Assembly (NCBI RefSeq): GCF_014205215.1
Contig: NZ_JACHNC010000001.1
Coordinates: 2,485,001 to 2,549,000 of the forward strand
Origin: Actinoplanes lobatus
Lineage (GTDB): Bacteria; Actinomycetota; Actinomycetes; Mycobacteriales; Micromonosporaceae
DNA length: 64,000 bases
Reading direction: 5' to 3'
Under the pieces are notes generated by a model, which was given only the letters and a program-made list of their open reading frames with translations, did not search any database and was not told where the DNA came from. This document shows, piece after piece, positions 8,802 through 17,260 of this stretch (position 1 is its first letter; each line of letters opens with the position of its first letter). A program made the translations under genes and the position numbers.

Positions 8802-9408
8802 CCCGCCGCGCCAGCCCCGGATAGTCCTCGATGAAACCGTCGTCGTCACAGGTCAGGTCGGCGCTGAACGTCTCACTCGCGAACCGGATCCGCCTGCCGC
8901 CCAGCGACGTGTAGATCTGGTCCGCCTGCACCACCTCCAGGCTGGGCACCAGCACCCAGGCCACGTTGAGCCGGTGCGACACGCCCGCCTCCGCCCGCAG
9001 CAGACCGAGCCGACGGATCGGCAGCGTGTTGAACAGCGGGGAACCGCCCAGATCGGCGTCGAACGCGCCGTACAGCAGGTCCGGGTCCTCACATCCGGGC
9101 TGCCCGGCGCGGGCGTGCCCGTTCGCCACCAGCGCCGCATCGAGGTCACCCTGCTCGGAGGCGGTCACCCGCCAGCGTCCGGCCGCCAGTTCCAGGCGTA
9201 CGGTCCGCGCCCAGCCGGCGCCCTCCGCGCGCGCGTCCACGCGGCTCGTCGCCCCGTCCGGCCCGGTCTGCACCTCATAACGGCAGGAATAGGGCACCGG
9301 CGCGGCGGCCAGGATCGTGCCCTGCGCATACCGATCCACATCCAGCAGGGCGTGCTCGGCGCCGGTCACGTCCGTGCGCTCCCAGAACAGGGCGATAGGC
9401 AACGGCAT
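8785..9408 (-). CDS. Putative glycolipid-binding domain protein
   Basis: The 207-residue product has no signal peptide or membrane helix. Segments such as FWERTDVTGAEHALLD at the N-terminus, ELAAGRWRVTASEQGDLDAA in the middle and the PIRRLGL and FNTLP region resemble the putative glycolipid-binding family (PF06475), a beta-rich fold of unsettled function. The gene stands alone on this strand, with a 217-bp spacer to the helicase gene upstream. The family name is historical; the real ligand is not known. Confidence 0.7.
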   Translation of the reverse strand: MPLPIALFWERTDVTGAEHALLDVDRYAQGTILAAAPVPYSCRYEVQTGPDGATSRVDARAEGAGWARTVRLELAAGRWRVTASEQGDLDAALVANGHARAGQPGCEDPDLLYGAFDADLGGSPLFNTLPIRRLGLLRAEAGVSHRLNVAWVLVPSLEVVQADQIYTSLGGRRIRFASETFSADLTCDDDGFIEDYPGLARRVRSAA

Positions 9409-9576
9409 GCCGGTAACCTACCTTTTTCTCCCTGCCGAGGCGCCCTTTCCTTTCTTGTACGGGCTACGCCGCCCCCGCCGAATCCTCCCCGTCCCGCCAG
9501 TTCACGCGACCAGCTGCCACTCAAGCCCGTGCCGCGCCCGCCGGGCTGAGTTCGGTGGTCCGGGCGCTGGAAAGGG

Positions 9577-9610
9577 CGAAGCCCCGGCGCGCGGAGGCGC
9601 CGGGGCTTCG
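9577..9610 (-). terminator. Terminator of the DEAD-box helicase gene
   Basis: A perfect 14-bp stem (9577-9590 against 9597-9610) with a six-base loop lies 16 bases beyond the helicase stop on the minus strand. It is followed by GCCCTTTCC, a modest T-run, so it is a plausible intrinsic terminator. Confidence 0.8.
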
Positions 9611-9625
9611 TGGTGCTTCAGTCGA

Positions 9626-11461
9626 TCAGTGGCTGCGAGCCGGGCGGGAGGAGCCGAAACGGTTCGGGCCCTCGCGGCGGTCGGTGCGCTGGCCGTCGCG
9701 GCGCTGACCCGACGGGCGGTCGCCGAAGCGGTCGCCGGCCGGCCGGTCGCCGAAGGTGCGCTGCGGGCGGTCACCGAACGAGCGGTCGCCCTGAGGGCGG
9801 TCGCCGTAGGAGCGCTGGGGACGGTCACCGTAGGAACGGTCGCCCTGGGGACGGTCTCCGTACGAGCGGTCGCCCTGGGGACGGTCGCCCTGCGGCCGGT
9901 CGCCGAAGGAGCGCTGCGGGCGGTCGCCGTACGAGCGGTCACCCTGCGGCCGGTCGCCGTACGAACGCTGCGGGCGGTCACCGTACGAGCGGTCACCCTG
10001 GGAGCGGTCACCCTGCGGCCGGTCGCCGAACGAACGCTGCGGGCGGTCGCCGAAGTTGCGCTCGTTGCGGTCGCCGAAGGAACGCTGCGGCCGGTCACCG
10101 TAGGAACGCTGCGGGCGGTCGCCACGGGGACGGTCGCCGAAGCGGCCACGGGAACCGCCGGAACGCTCACGACGGGGCTCCGGCTCCTCGACCACCGGGA
10201 TGCCGCTCGGCTCGCGGGCACCGGTGACCTCGGCCAGCTTCTCGTCGCCCAGGCGGACACGGAACTCGCCCGGCGAGACACCGGCCTTCGACATCATCGC
10301 CTGGGTGGTGCGGCGCTGCTTCGGCAGAACCAGCGTGACGACCGCGCCCGACTCGCCGGCCCGCGCGGTGCGGCCGGCCCGGTGCAGGTAGTCCTTCGGG
10401 TCCTTCGGCGGGTCCACGTGCATGACCAGCGAGATGCCGTCGACGTGGATGCCACGGGCCGCCACGTCCGTCGCGACCAGGACGTTCGTCCGGCCTTCCT
10501 TGAACTCGGCGAGCGTCCTGGTCCGGACGCGCTGGGTCTTGCCACCGTGCAGGGCGCCGGCCCGGACACCGACCGCGGCCAGCTGCTCGACCAGCCGGTC
10601 CACGCCCATCTGGGTGCGGGCGAAGACGATGGTCTTGCCGGTCCGGTTCGCGATCCACGAGGTGATCGGGAACTTCTCGGCCGGCGGGATCAGCAGCAGG
10701 TGGTGCTCCATGGTGGAGACACTGGCCTCGGCCGGGGCGGTCGAGTGCGTCACCGGGTCGTGCATGAACCGCTGCACCAGGGTGTCGACGTCACCGTCCA
10801 GAGTGGCCGAGAAGAGCAGGCGCTGCGCCGACTCGGGCGTCTTCGCCAGCAGGTCGGTGACCTCGGGCAGGAAGCCCATGTCGGCCATCTGGTCGGCCTC
10901 GTCCAGCACCGTGATCTCGACGTCGTCGAGCTTGCAGGCGCCCCGCTCGATCAGGTCGGCGAGACGGCCCGGAGTGGCGACGATCACCTCGACGCCGCGG
11001 CGCAGGGCGTCCATCTGACGGTCGTACGGCACGCCGCCGACCGCGGTCTTCAGGAAGACACCCACCGCCCGGCCCACCGGCATGAGCGAGTCGGCGACCT
11101 GCATGGCCAGCTCGCGGGTCGGCACCAGGATCAGGGCCTTCGGGTGGTGCGGGCGGGCACGGCCGCTCTTCGCCGTACGAGCGAGGACCGGCAGGCCGAA
11201 CGCCAGCGTCTTGCCGGAACCGGTCTGGCCGCGGCCGAGCACGTCACGGCCGGCCAGCGCGTCCGGAACGGTCGCGGCCTGGATCTCGAACGGGGTGGTG
11301 ATGCCCTCACGGTTGAGGACTCGAACGATTTCGGAGGGGAGCCCCAGGTCGGCGAAGCTACGCACGTCACTTTCGGTGACCGGCTGCTCGGCGGACTCGC
11401 TGTCAGGGGTCGTGCTCTCGAGGACGGACGGGAACGTGCTGGGATCAGCGAAAGTGGTCAA
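9626..11461 (-). CDS. DEAD-box ATP-dependent RNA helicase with a long repetitive tail
   Basis: The helicase core occupies roughly residues 25-400: a Q motif (FADLGLP...EIQAATV), GQTGSGKT (Walker A), VLDEADQMADMGF (DEAD), SATL, and the C-terminal motifs VATDVAARGIHV and YLHRAGRTARAG. It unwinds RNA duplexes, typically in ribosome assembly or cold adaptation. A TTG at 11461 is preferred as start because AGAGAGG lies five bases upstream (611 residues); an ATG at 11485 would add eight residues. From about residue 440 the tail is built from some 13 copies of GDRPQ alternating with RSYGD/RSFGD/GDRS, a disordered Arg/Gly-rich region of the kind that binds RNA. Confidence 0.93.
   Translation of the reverse strand: MTTFADPSTFPSVLESTTPDSESAEQPVTESDVRSFADLGLPSEIVRVLNREGITTPFEIQAATVPDALAGRDVLGRGQTGSGKTLAFGLPVLARTAKSGRARPHHPKALILVPTRELAMQVADSLMPVGRAVGVFLKTAVGGVPYDRQMDALRRGVEVIVATPGRLADLIERGACKLDDVEITVLDEADQMADMGFLPEVTDLLAKTPESAQRLLFSATLDGDVDTLVQRFMHDPVTHSTAPAEASVSTMEHHLLLIPPAEKFPITSWIANRTGKTIVFARTQMGVDRLVEQLAAVGVRAGALHGGKTQRVRTRTLAEFKEGRTNVLVATDVAARGIHVDGISLVMHVDPPKDPKDYLHRAGRTARAGESGAVVTLVLPKQRRTTQAMMSKAGVSPGEFRVRLGDEKLAEVTGAREPSGIPVVEEPEPRRERSGGSRGRFGDRPRGDRPQRSYGDRPQRSFGDRNERNFGDRPQRSFGDRPQGDRSQGDRSYGDRPQRSYGDRPQGDRSYGDRPQRSFGDRPQGDRPQGDRSYGDRPQGDRSYGDRPQRSYGDRPQGDRSFGDRPQRTFGDRPAGDRFGDRPSGQRRDGQRTDRREGPNRFGSSRPARSH
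9690..10150 (-). repeat. Tandem coding repeat in the helicase tail
   Basis: Short, imperfect tandem units of about 24-30 bp encode GDRPQ-RSYGD/RSFGD or GDRPQ-GDRS peptides. The third-position bias keeps other frames open, so long spurious reading frames run through this region on both strands. Unit order is irregular, suggesting expansion by slippage or recombination. Confidence 0.85.
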
Positions 11462-11770
11462 GAGAACCTCTCTACGGGGGCGCATGCTCGCGAATGGCCC
11501 GCCGCGGCCCCTGATGGGGAACCGCCCGCTGAAATGCCCGCAAGAACGCCCGTGGCGTGCACCGGGTGGGCACGCCGCGTCAACAACTAACAGCCAGTGT
11601 ACGGGTGAACGTCGAAACATCCGACTGCATTCCGGCCGGGTAGTGGGCCGGCTCACCTCGAAGCGCAAACCTAGCAAGCTTAGGCGCCCGGGGCCCCGAG
11701 CGGCAAAACGCCGGGGCCTCGCGCTTCTGTCGGACTCGCGTCAGTTGCTCACGCGGTGACGTGATGTCGG
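11462..11770. other. Gene-free stretch upstream of the helicase
   Basis: About 309 bases separate the helicase start from the next gene. They contain the hairpin at 11692-11718 that ends the proline-rich gene and then a long leader for the helicase. The leader is compatible with post-transcriptional control, which is common for cold-inducible RNA helicases, but I see no recognisable RNA element. Confidence 0.6.
11692..11718 (-). terminator. Hairpin after the proline-rich protein gene
   Basis: GGCCCCG (11692-11698) and GCG pair with CGC and CGGGGCC (11709-11718) around a GCAAAA loop, with one bulged A. It lies about 52 bases beyond the stop at 11771 on the minus strand. There is no clear T-run, so termination is inferred from stem strength. 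Confidence 0.6.
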
Positions 11771-13282
11771 CTACTTACCCGTCAGATTGCTGACGAAGTC
11801 GGTGAAGGCGTCACCGGCGGTGAAGACGAACACCAGGCTCACGGTCACCAGCAGGCCGAGGACGGCGAGCATGGCGATGACCACCTTGAGGTTGCTGCGG
11901 CGCTGGTCGACCGGGGCGTCGTACCAGCCCTGGGCCAGGATGTGCCCGGTCAGCGAACCGGAGTTCTCCACCGGGTCGGAGACCGGCATGGTCATGTCGA
12001 TGGCCGGGTAGCCGCCGGTGCTGTAGACCGTGCCGGCCTGCCCGCGCTGCTGCGGCATGTCATCGCCCGAGGTCGGGTTGACCGGGGTGGTCGGCGGGTT
12101 GCCGTAGGTGGTCGGGTGCGGCGTTCCGCTGTGGACCGGTTGGGTCATCTCGATGTTCTCCGGCGAGGACGGGAAACCCCGGTACGGCGTTCCGCGTGGG
12201 GTGCCGTACGAGGTCGGTGGCAGGCCTGCCGGAGCGTCACTGGACGGCAGGGTGTAGCTGGGCAGACCGTTCCCGATCACCGGGGGCGGCGGCACCGGGC
12301 CCGGGATCGGACCCGGTCCGGGGCCCGGCGGCACCGGGCTCGGGCCTGGGCCGGGAGGTACGGGGCTCGGGCCTGGGCCGGGCGGTACCGGGCTCGGTCC
12401 GGGACCGGGGGGCACCGGGCTCGGACCGGGGCCCGGGGGCACCGGGCTCGGGCCTGGGCCGGGCGGGATGGGGCCCGGTGGTGCCGGGACCGGCGGGACC
12501 GGGCCGGGCGCGGGCGCCGGGGTCGGCACCGGGAACGGCGTCGGTGGCTTCTCCGGCTCGATCGGTGTGGGCTCGGCCGGTTTCGACGGCGCGGGTCCGG
12601 GCACCGGCCTCGGGTGCGACGGCTCGGGTTCGTCCGGGTCGGCGGGCTTCTCCGGTTCCGGCTTCTTCTCCGGCTCGGGCTTCTCCGGCTCGTCCGGCTT
12701 CTTCTCCGGGTCGGCGGGCTCGGGCTCGGCCGGTTTCGGGTCGGCGGGCTCCTCGAGCGAGGCGATCGAGCCGTAGACCTTCGGTTGTGCCGCGGCGCGC
12801 GCGGAAGCGGGCACCTCGTCGGCGGCCGGCTTGACGGAGCCGGGCACGGAGGCGCGCGCGGTCCCGCTGCTGGGTGCGGCCGAGACGGGCTTGGCGGAGC
12901 CGACCGCGGGGGCGGCCGAGACGGGCTTGGCGGAGCCAGCCGCGGGGGCGGCCGAGACGGGCTTGGCGGAGCCGACCGCGGGGGCGGCCGAGACCGGTTT
13001 GGCGGAGCCGACCGCGGGGGCGCCCGGGGCCGGCTCGGCTGGCTCGGCTGAATCGGTGGCGGGCGCTGCGGGGGTTGCGGAGACCTGGACCGAAGCGGAC
13101 GCCTTGACGGCCGGAGCGGCCGGGGCGTCGGGGGCGGGAGCCACGCTGTCCGAGGGGGCGGCCCACAGAGCACCAGGCGCCGGCGGGGGTGGTGGCGCGA
13201 ACCCCTCGGCGTCGTTAGCGGGCGGCGGCGCAGCGGGCGGCGTCCCGATTTCGCCGTCCTTGGTCGCCTGCTGCTCGTCCAT
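11771..13282 (-). CDS. Proline-rich, tail-anchored membrane protein with repeats
   Basis: Most of this 503-residue protein is low complexity. After an N-terminal Pro/Ala stretch come four copies of a 12-residue AVGSAKPVSAAP unit (about residues 88-140), a charged Pro/Glu/Lys zone (PEKKPDEPEKPEPEKKPEPE-like), and five copies of GPGPSPVPP (about 270-325). One membrane helix lies near the C-terminus (VVIAMLAVLGLLVTVSLVFV, about 467-487), so the disordered body should be cytoplasmic if the tail is inserted alone. No enzymatic domain is visible. GGGAGGA upstream supports the ATG at 13282. The function is unknown; such proteins can act as spacers or scaffolds at the envelope. Confidence 0.75.
   Translation of the reverse strand: MDEQQATKDGEIGTPPAAPPPANDAEGFAPPPPPAPGALWAAPSDSVAPAPDAPAAPAVKASASVQVSATPAAPATDSAEPAEPAPGAPAVGSAKPVSAAPAVGSAKPVSAAPAAGSAKPVSAAPAVGSAKPVSAAPSSGTARASVPGSVKPAADEVPASARAAAQPKVYGSIASLEEPADPKPAEPEPADPEKKPDEPEKPEPEKKPEPEKPADPDEPEPSHPRPVPGPAPSKPAEPTPIEPEKPPTPFPVPTPAPAPGPVPPVPAPPGPIPPGPGPSPVPPGPGPSPVPPGPGPSPVPPGPGPSPVPPGPGPSPVPPGPGPGPIPGPVPPPPVIGNGLPSYTLPSSDAPAGLPPTSYGTPRGTPYRGFPSSPENIEMTQPVHSGTPHPTTYGNPPTTPVNPTSGDDMPQQRGQAGTVYSTGGYPAIDMTMPVSDPVENSGSLTGHILAQGWYDAPVDQRRSNLKVVIAMLAVLGLLVTVSLVFVFTAGDAFTDFVSNLTGK
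12313..12468 (-). repeat. 27-bp tandem coding repeat (GPGPSPVPP)
   Basis: Five near-identical 27-bp units encode GPGPSPVPP in the proline-rich protein. Units differ mainly at synonymous positions, as expected for old expansion with selection on the peptide. Boundaries are approximate. Confidence 0.8.
12876..13022 (-). repeat. 36-bp tandem coding repeat (AVGSAKPVSAAP)
   Basis: Four 36-bp units encode a 12-residue Ala/Ser/Pro/Lys peptide. The DNA units are almost identical (each carrying GGCTTGGCGGAGCC or a one-base variant on the plus strand), so this block is younger or more homogenised than the GPGPSPVPP block. Boundaries are approximate. Confidence 0.8.
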
Positions 13283-13466
13283 GGAAATCCTCCCGAACCG
13301 ACCACCGCTGCCGACGGTTTCGGACGTCGGGCGCTGACCTTAACCGTGCCACATCAGCCGGTGTGAACACACCCGGCATCAGCGGCACCCGCTCCGGGAC
13401 GGTTATCCGATCGACGGATGGGCCGTTTTCCGGGCGTACTACTCGATTCTTGCCGGCGCGACTGGC

Positions 13467-15104
13467 TCAGTCGCTGGACGAAGCGGACGGGGAGGCGGAT
13501 TTCGAATCGGACGTCGCGGCGGTCTTCGACGCCGACGTCACAGACGCGGAGCCGGCCGACGACGTCGTCGCGGCGGCCGAGGACGACGAACTGCTCTCGC
13601 CCGGGGACGGAGTGGTCACCGGGGTCGTGCTGTCGGACGGCTTGGGGGTGGGACTCGTCGACGGGCTGGCCGACGGCGACGGCGACGGTGAGGTGGACGG
13701 CGACGTCGACGGCGAGGCCGACGGGGACGTCGAACCGGACGTGCTCGGTTTCGGCGTCTTGCTGCTCGACGGGCTGCTCGACGGGCTGCTCGACGGGCTG
13801 GTCGGCGGCTTGCTGGTGGTCGAACTCGGGCTCGGCGACGTGGTGGCCGGCTCGTCCGGGTCGGGAGCGCCGAGGTCCGGCGTCTCGGTGTCGCCCTCGA
13901 TCGACCCGTACACCCGGGTCGCCGCGAACAGGCGGCTCCACCGGACCGGGGTGAGACGGACGTTCAGGCCGGTCCGCGGGGCCTCGACCATCATGCCCTC
14001 GCCCGCATACATGGCGACGTGGTGGATGCCCGTCCAGCTGCTGGAGGAGCTGAAGAAAAGCAGGTCGCCGGGGAGCAGCGAGTAGCGGGAGACCACCCGG
14101 TCACGGGTCTGGTAGTACTGATCGCGGGAGACCCGGACGAGCGGGTAGCCGGTGGAGCGGTAGGCCGCGTACATCAGGCCGGAGCAGTCGTACCGGTCCG
14201 GGCCCTCCTCGGACCACACATACGGATCGCCGCGCTGGGCCAGCGCGTACTCGAGCGCCTTCACCGCGCGGGGGTCGGCGTCGCGGCCCTCCTGGGAGCC
14301 GGCCAGGTACTCGGCGCCGAGCTGCTGGTCGGCCGCGTTCGCCGTGCTCTCGGCGGCGCTGATCTCGGCGCGGTGCTCGTCTTCGTACTTCTTCTGGGCC
14401 GCCTGTTTCCGGCTGAGCTGCGTGTTCAGAGCGGTCCACTGTGCGGAGAGGCTGCCATGCCGGTTGCTGGCGAGCAGGTGCTCCTCGGTGGCGGTCTTCA
14501 CCGTGGCATCGGCGGCGGCCAGGCGTGAGGCGGCCGCCTCGTACGACGTGGCGTCACCACGCTGCATGCGGGACAGCGCGTCGAGCTCGAGCAGGCCGGA
14601 GTCGAGGGTGCCGGGCGGCAGGGCGGCGGCCTCCTGCATGGTCGCGGCGGCGGCCTCGGCGGCGACCGTCTTCGCCTGGGCGGCGGCCTGCTGGGTCTCG
14701 GTGACCCGCTGTGCCGCGGCGGTGAGGTGGGTCTGAGCGAGGTCGCGATCCTGGCCCAGCCGGATCAGCTGGTCGCCGAGGGCGGCGATCTCGGCGCGGC
14801 CCTTCTCCACTTTCTGAATGACCGGGCTGGCGACGACTCCGGGCGTGATGAGCGACGGGGTGGTCGGGGTGGGGCTGGCGGTCTGCGTGCCGGGGAGGAC
14901 GAGCGAGGCGAGCTGCGGGGGGCGTGCGCCGGCGTCCGGCACCGAGGTGGAGCCGGTCACCGAGACGGGATCGGCCATCGCCGGGATCGGCTGGAAGAGC
15001 GCTGCGATCGCGGCCGCGATCGCGGCTGAGCACACGACAGGTCGAAAGCGGGATCGCACGTAGCGCATGCGATTCGGCGATCCGTGCCGCAATGCCTTGG
15101 ACAT
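13467..15104 (-). CDS. Secreted NlpC/P60 peptidoglycan hydrolase with coiled coil and Ser/Thr/Pro tail
   Basis: The 545-residue product starts with a long signal peptide (SAAIAAAIAALFQPIPAMA). Residues about 85-260 are Ala/Glu/Gln-rich helices forming a coiled coil, as in RipA-type enzymes. The NlpC/P60 domain follows at about 275-400, with the catalytic Cys in YDCSGLMYAAY (about C307) and His in GIHHVAMYAG. It cleaves peptide stems of peptidoglycan. The last ~150 residues are almost only Ser, Thr, Pro and Lys, a wall-spanning or flexible linker. GGGGAG before the ATG supports the start. Activity may be restrained by the coiled coil, as in relatives. Confidence 0.9.
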   Translation of the reverse strand: MSKALRHGSPNRMRYVRSRFRPVVCSAAIAAAIAALFQPIPAMADPVSVTGSTSVPDAGARPPQLASLVLPGTQTASPTPTTPSLITPGVVASPVIQKVEKGRAEIAALGDQLIRLGQDRDLAQTHLTAAAQRVTETQQAAAQAKTVAAEAAAATMQEAAALPPGTLDSGLLELDALSRMQRGDATSYEAAASRLAAADATVKTATEEHLLASNRHGSLSAQWTALNTQLSRKQAAQKKYEDEHRAEISAAESTANAADQQLGAEYLAGSQEGRDADPRAVKALEYALAQRGDPYVWSEEGPDRYDCSGLMYAAYRSTGYPLVRVSRDQYYQTRDRVVSRYSLLPGDLLFFSSSSSWTGIHHVAMYAGEGMMVEAPRTGLNVRLTPVRWSRLFAATRVYGSIEGDTETPDLGAPDPDEPATTSPSPSSTTSKPPTSPSSSPSSSPSSSKTPKPSTSGSTSPSASPSTSPSTSPSPSPSASPSTSPTPKPSDSTTPVTTPSPGESSSSSSAAATTSSAGSASVTSASKTAATSDSKSASPSASSSD

Positions 15105-15269
15105 CAGCTCCCCGTCCGCGTCGGTGGGGGACCGCCGCTTGTCGTTCCTACTGGTTCATACCGCAAGCCGCGCACCCATGTCGATCCAATGAAGGTGAAA
15201 GCATGCTGAGAATTATTCGACTCAACGGTGCCGCGGGCCACTCGAGCGACGGGACGTACCCTCGACCGC

Positions 15270-16439
15270 ATGGATGCGGGGTTGAAGCGCGAGCTTGAAG
15301 CGAAGGTCTACGCCGGTGAGCGGCTGAGCCGCGAGGACGGTGTCGCGCTCTACGAGTGTGATGATCTCGCCTGGCTCGGCCGCCTGGCGCACCACAAGCG
15401 CACCGAGCTGAACGGTGACCGGGTGATGTTCAACGTCAACCGGCACCTCAACCTCACCAACGTCTGCTCGGCCAGCTGCGCGTACTGCTCCTTCCAACGC
15501 AAGCCGGGTGAGAAGGACGCGTACACGATGCGCATCGACGAGGCCGTCCGCAAGGCCAAGGAGATGGAGGACGAGCAGCTCACCGAGCTGCACATCGTCA
15601 ACGGCCTGCACCCCACCCTCCCCTGGCGGTACTACCCGAAGGTACTGCGTGAGCTGAAGGCCGCGCTGCCGAACGTGAAGCTCAAGTGCTTCACCGCGAC
15701 CGAGGTGCAGTGGTTCGAGAAGATCAGTGGGCTGTCGGCCAGCGAGATCCTGGACGAGCTGATGGACGCCGGCCTGGAGTCGCTGACCGGTGGCGGCGCC
15801 GAGATCTTCGACTGGGAGGTCCGGCAGCACATCGTGGACCACGCGTGCCACTGGGAGGACTGGTCGCGGATCCACCGGCTGGCCCACGAGAAGGGCATGA
15901 GGACGCCCGCCACCATGCTGTACGGGCACATCGAGGAACCGCGGCACCGGGTCGACCACGTGATGCGGCTGCGCGAGCTCCAGGACGAGACCGGTGGGTT
16001 CGCGGTCTTCATTCCGCTGCGCTACCAGCACGACTTCCACGACTCGGCGGACGGCAAGGTCCGCAACCGGATCCAGGAGCGCACCACGATGGCGGCGCCG
16101 GCCGAGTCGCTGAAGACGTTCGCGGTGTCCCGGCTGATGTTCGACAACGTGCCGCACGTGAAGTGCTTCTGGGTCATGCACGGTCTCTCGGTGGCCCAGC
16201 TGTCGCTCAACTTCGGCGCCGACGACCTGGACGGCTCGGTGGTGGAGTACAAGATCACCCACGACGCCGACTCGTACGGCACGCCGCACACCATGCACCG
16301 CGAGGACCTGCTCGACATGATCTGGGACGCCGGATTCCAGCCGGTCGAGCGGGACACTCGTTATCAGGTGGTACGCGAGTACGAGAAGGCGCCGTCGCTG
16401 GCCGAGCGCCGCAGCGAGCCCCAGAAGATCTGGGCCTGA
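15270..16439 (+). CDS. mqnE: Aminofutalosine synthase MqnE (radical SAM)
   Basis: The 389-residue product carries the radical SAM cluster motif CSASCAYCSFQR near residues 68-79. It shares the layout of MqnE/MqnC proteins (HIVNGLHPTLPWRYY, TATEVQWFEKISGLS, GGGAEIFDWEVRQH). MqnE joins 3-[(1-carboxyvinyl)oxy]benzoate, made by MqnA, to S-adenosylmethionine-derived adenosine to give aminofutalosine, the committed step of the futalosine menaquinone route. The ATG at 15270 fits the family N-terminus. Its position after ubiD-mqnP-ubiX and Lrp matches the Streptomyces order, with extra genes inserted here. Confidence 0.93.
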   Translation: MDAGLKRELEAKVYAGERLSREDGVALYECDDLAWLGRLAHHKRTELNGDRVMFNVNRHLNLTNVCSASCAYCSFQRKPGEKDAYTMRIDEAVRKAKEMEDEQLTELHIVNGLHPTLPWRYYPKVLRELKAALPNVKLKCFTATEVQWFEKISGLSASEILDELMDAGLESLTGGGAEIFDWEVRQHIVDHACHWEDWSRIHRLAHEKGMRTPATMLYGHIEEPRHRVDHVMRLRELQDETGGFAVFIPLRYQHDFHDSADGKVRNRIQERTTMAAPAESLKTFAVSRLMFDNVPHVKCFWVMHGLSVAQLSLNFGADDLDGSVVEYKITHDADSYGTPHTMHREDLLDMIWDAGFQPVERDTRYQVVREYEKAPSLAERRSEPQKIWA

Positions 16440-16452
16440 CCCCACACGGACG

Positions 16453-16872
16453 GTGACGTTGATGACCCAGCTGAAGAAGGACGCGACCGGCCGCCTGGCG
16501 ACGATCGGTGACCTGCTGGGTTCCGCCTTCGCCGGGCTGGCCGCCGGCGCCGCCGTACTGTTGATTTTCGAGGCGGTGATGGCGCTGACCGGCCTCGGTG
16601 AGTTCGGTGAGTCGAACGGCTGGCTCGCGCTGATCCTGCCCGTCTGGTTGTTCGTCGAGGAGTTCCGGGCCGAGGGCTTCGGCGCCCACCGGATCATGGT
16701 GAGTGGCCTGGCCGCCGGCTTCGGTGTCGCGGTCGGGATGACCGTGGCCGGTTTGGTGTCCGAGGTCGCTCCGCCCTTGGTCAGCGGCGGCTCCGGCGCC
16801 CTGACCGGTACGGTCGTGTACTGCCTGGTCTGGTTCTACGGCCTTCGGTGGCTCAGTCACCGGTCCGGCTGA
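16453..16872 (+). CDS. Small integral membrane protein of unknown function
   Basis: The 139-residue product (GTG start; ATG at 16462 equally possible) has about four membrane helices, for example FAGLAAGAAVLLIFEAVMAL and GLAAGFGVAVGMTVAGLVSE. No family was recognised. It begins 13 bases after mqnE and lies 12 bases before the next small membrane protein gene, so all three probably share a transcript. A link to menaquinone metabolism is only suggested by position. Confidence 0.75.
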   Translation: MTLMTQLKKDATGRLATIGDLLGSAFAGLAAGAAVLLIFEAVMALTGLGEFGESNGWLALILPVWLFVEEFRAEGFGAHRIMVSGLAAGFGVAVGMTVAGLVSEVAPPLVSGGSGALTGTVVYCLVWFYGLRWLSHRSG

Positions 16873-16884
16873 GGGAGATAACGC

Positions 16885-17196
16885 ATGAAGCCCGCCGTCA
16901 AGTACACGCTCGGCCGCCTCGGACTGTTCGTGGCCGCCTTCGCCGTGCTGTTCCTCCTGACGCCGTTGAACGTCCTGGTCTGCGCCATGGTGGCGTTCGT
17001 CGCCTCGGCCGCTCTCTCGTTCATCCTGCTGCGCGGGTGGCGTGACGAGATGGCCGAGCAGCTCGGCGAGATGGCGGCCCGCCGCACCGCGGAGAGGGAC
17101 CGGCTTCGCTCGGCGCTCGCCGGTGACGAGGAGGCGGCCGCCGCGGGGGACCGGGTCGCCGCCGCCGACGTCGTGGAGCACCGCAAGAACTCCTGA
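16885..17196 (+). CDS. DUF4229-family membrane protein
   Basis: The 103-residue product has two membrane helices (LGLFVAAFAVLFLLTPLNVL and a following LVCAMVAFVASAALSFILL), then a charged helical tail, DEMAEQLGEMAARRTAERD, likely cytoplasmic. This matches DUF4229, a small actinobacterial family often found next to mqnE or other menaquinone genes. GGGAGA precedes the ATG. Function unknown. Confidence 0.8.
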   Translation: MKPAVKYTLGRLGLFVAAFAVLFLLTPLNVLVCAMVAFVASAALSFILLRGWRDEMAEQLGEMAARRTAERDRLRSALAGDEEAAAAGDRVAAADVVEHRKNS

Positions 17197-17219
17197 GCCG
17201 GCATCCGTTTGATGCCGGC
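17197..17219 (+). terminator. Terminator ending the mqnE transcript
   Basis: A perfect 9-bp stem, GCCGGCATC with GATGCCGGC around CGTTT, overlaps the stop region of the DUF4229 gene and is followed by CTCTT. It should separate the mqnE unit from the padR unit. Confidence 0.75.
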
Positions 17220-17222
17220 CTC

Positions 17223-17241
17223 TTGACTTCAGGTAAGTCGA
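17223..17241 (+). promoter_or_regulatory. Promoter and candidate operator of the padR operon
   Basis: TTGACT at 17223-17228 resembles a -35 box, with TATGTA about 15 bases further as a possible -10. The 19-bp sequence TTGACTTCAGGTAAGTCGA is a near-palindrome (GACTT with AAGTC around a five-base centre) and covers the -35 box. This fits autorepression by the PadR protein encoded 20 bases downstream. No binding data; inferred from position and symmetry. Confidence 0.55.
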
Positions 17242-17260
17242 GTTATGTAGAGTTTCGGTC

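Noticed and set aside
9690..10150. Possible CRISPR array
   Set aside because: Units are coding, irregular in length and without spacers; they encode the helicase tail and no cas genes are near.
9317..11590. A 757-codon open frame on the plus strand opposite the DEAD-box helicase
   Set aside because: It is the mirror of strong third-position GC bias; the minus strand has all helicase motifs in order, while this frame is Ala/Val/Arg-rich with no domain.
15105..15269. c-di-AMP (ydaO-type) riboswitch before the NlpC/P60 gene
   Set aside because: Such genes often carry one, but the conserved blocks were not found in the 165-bp leader.
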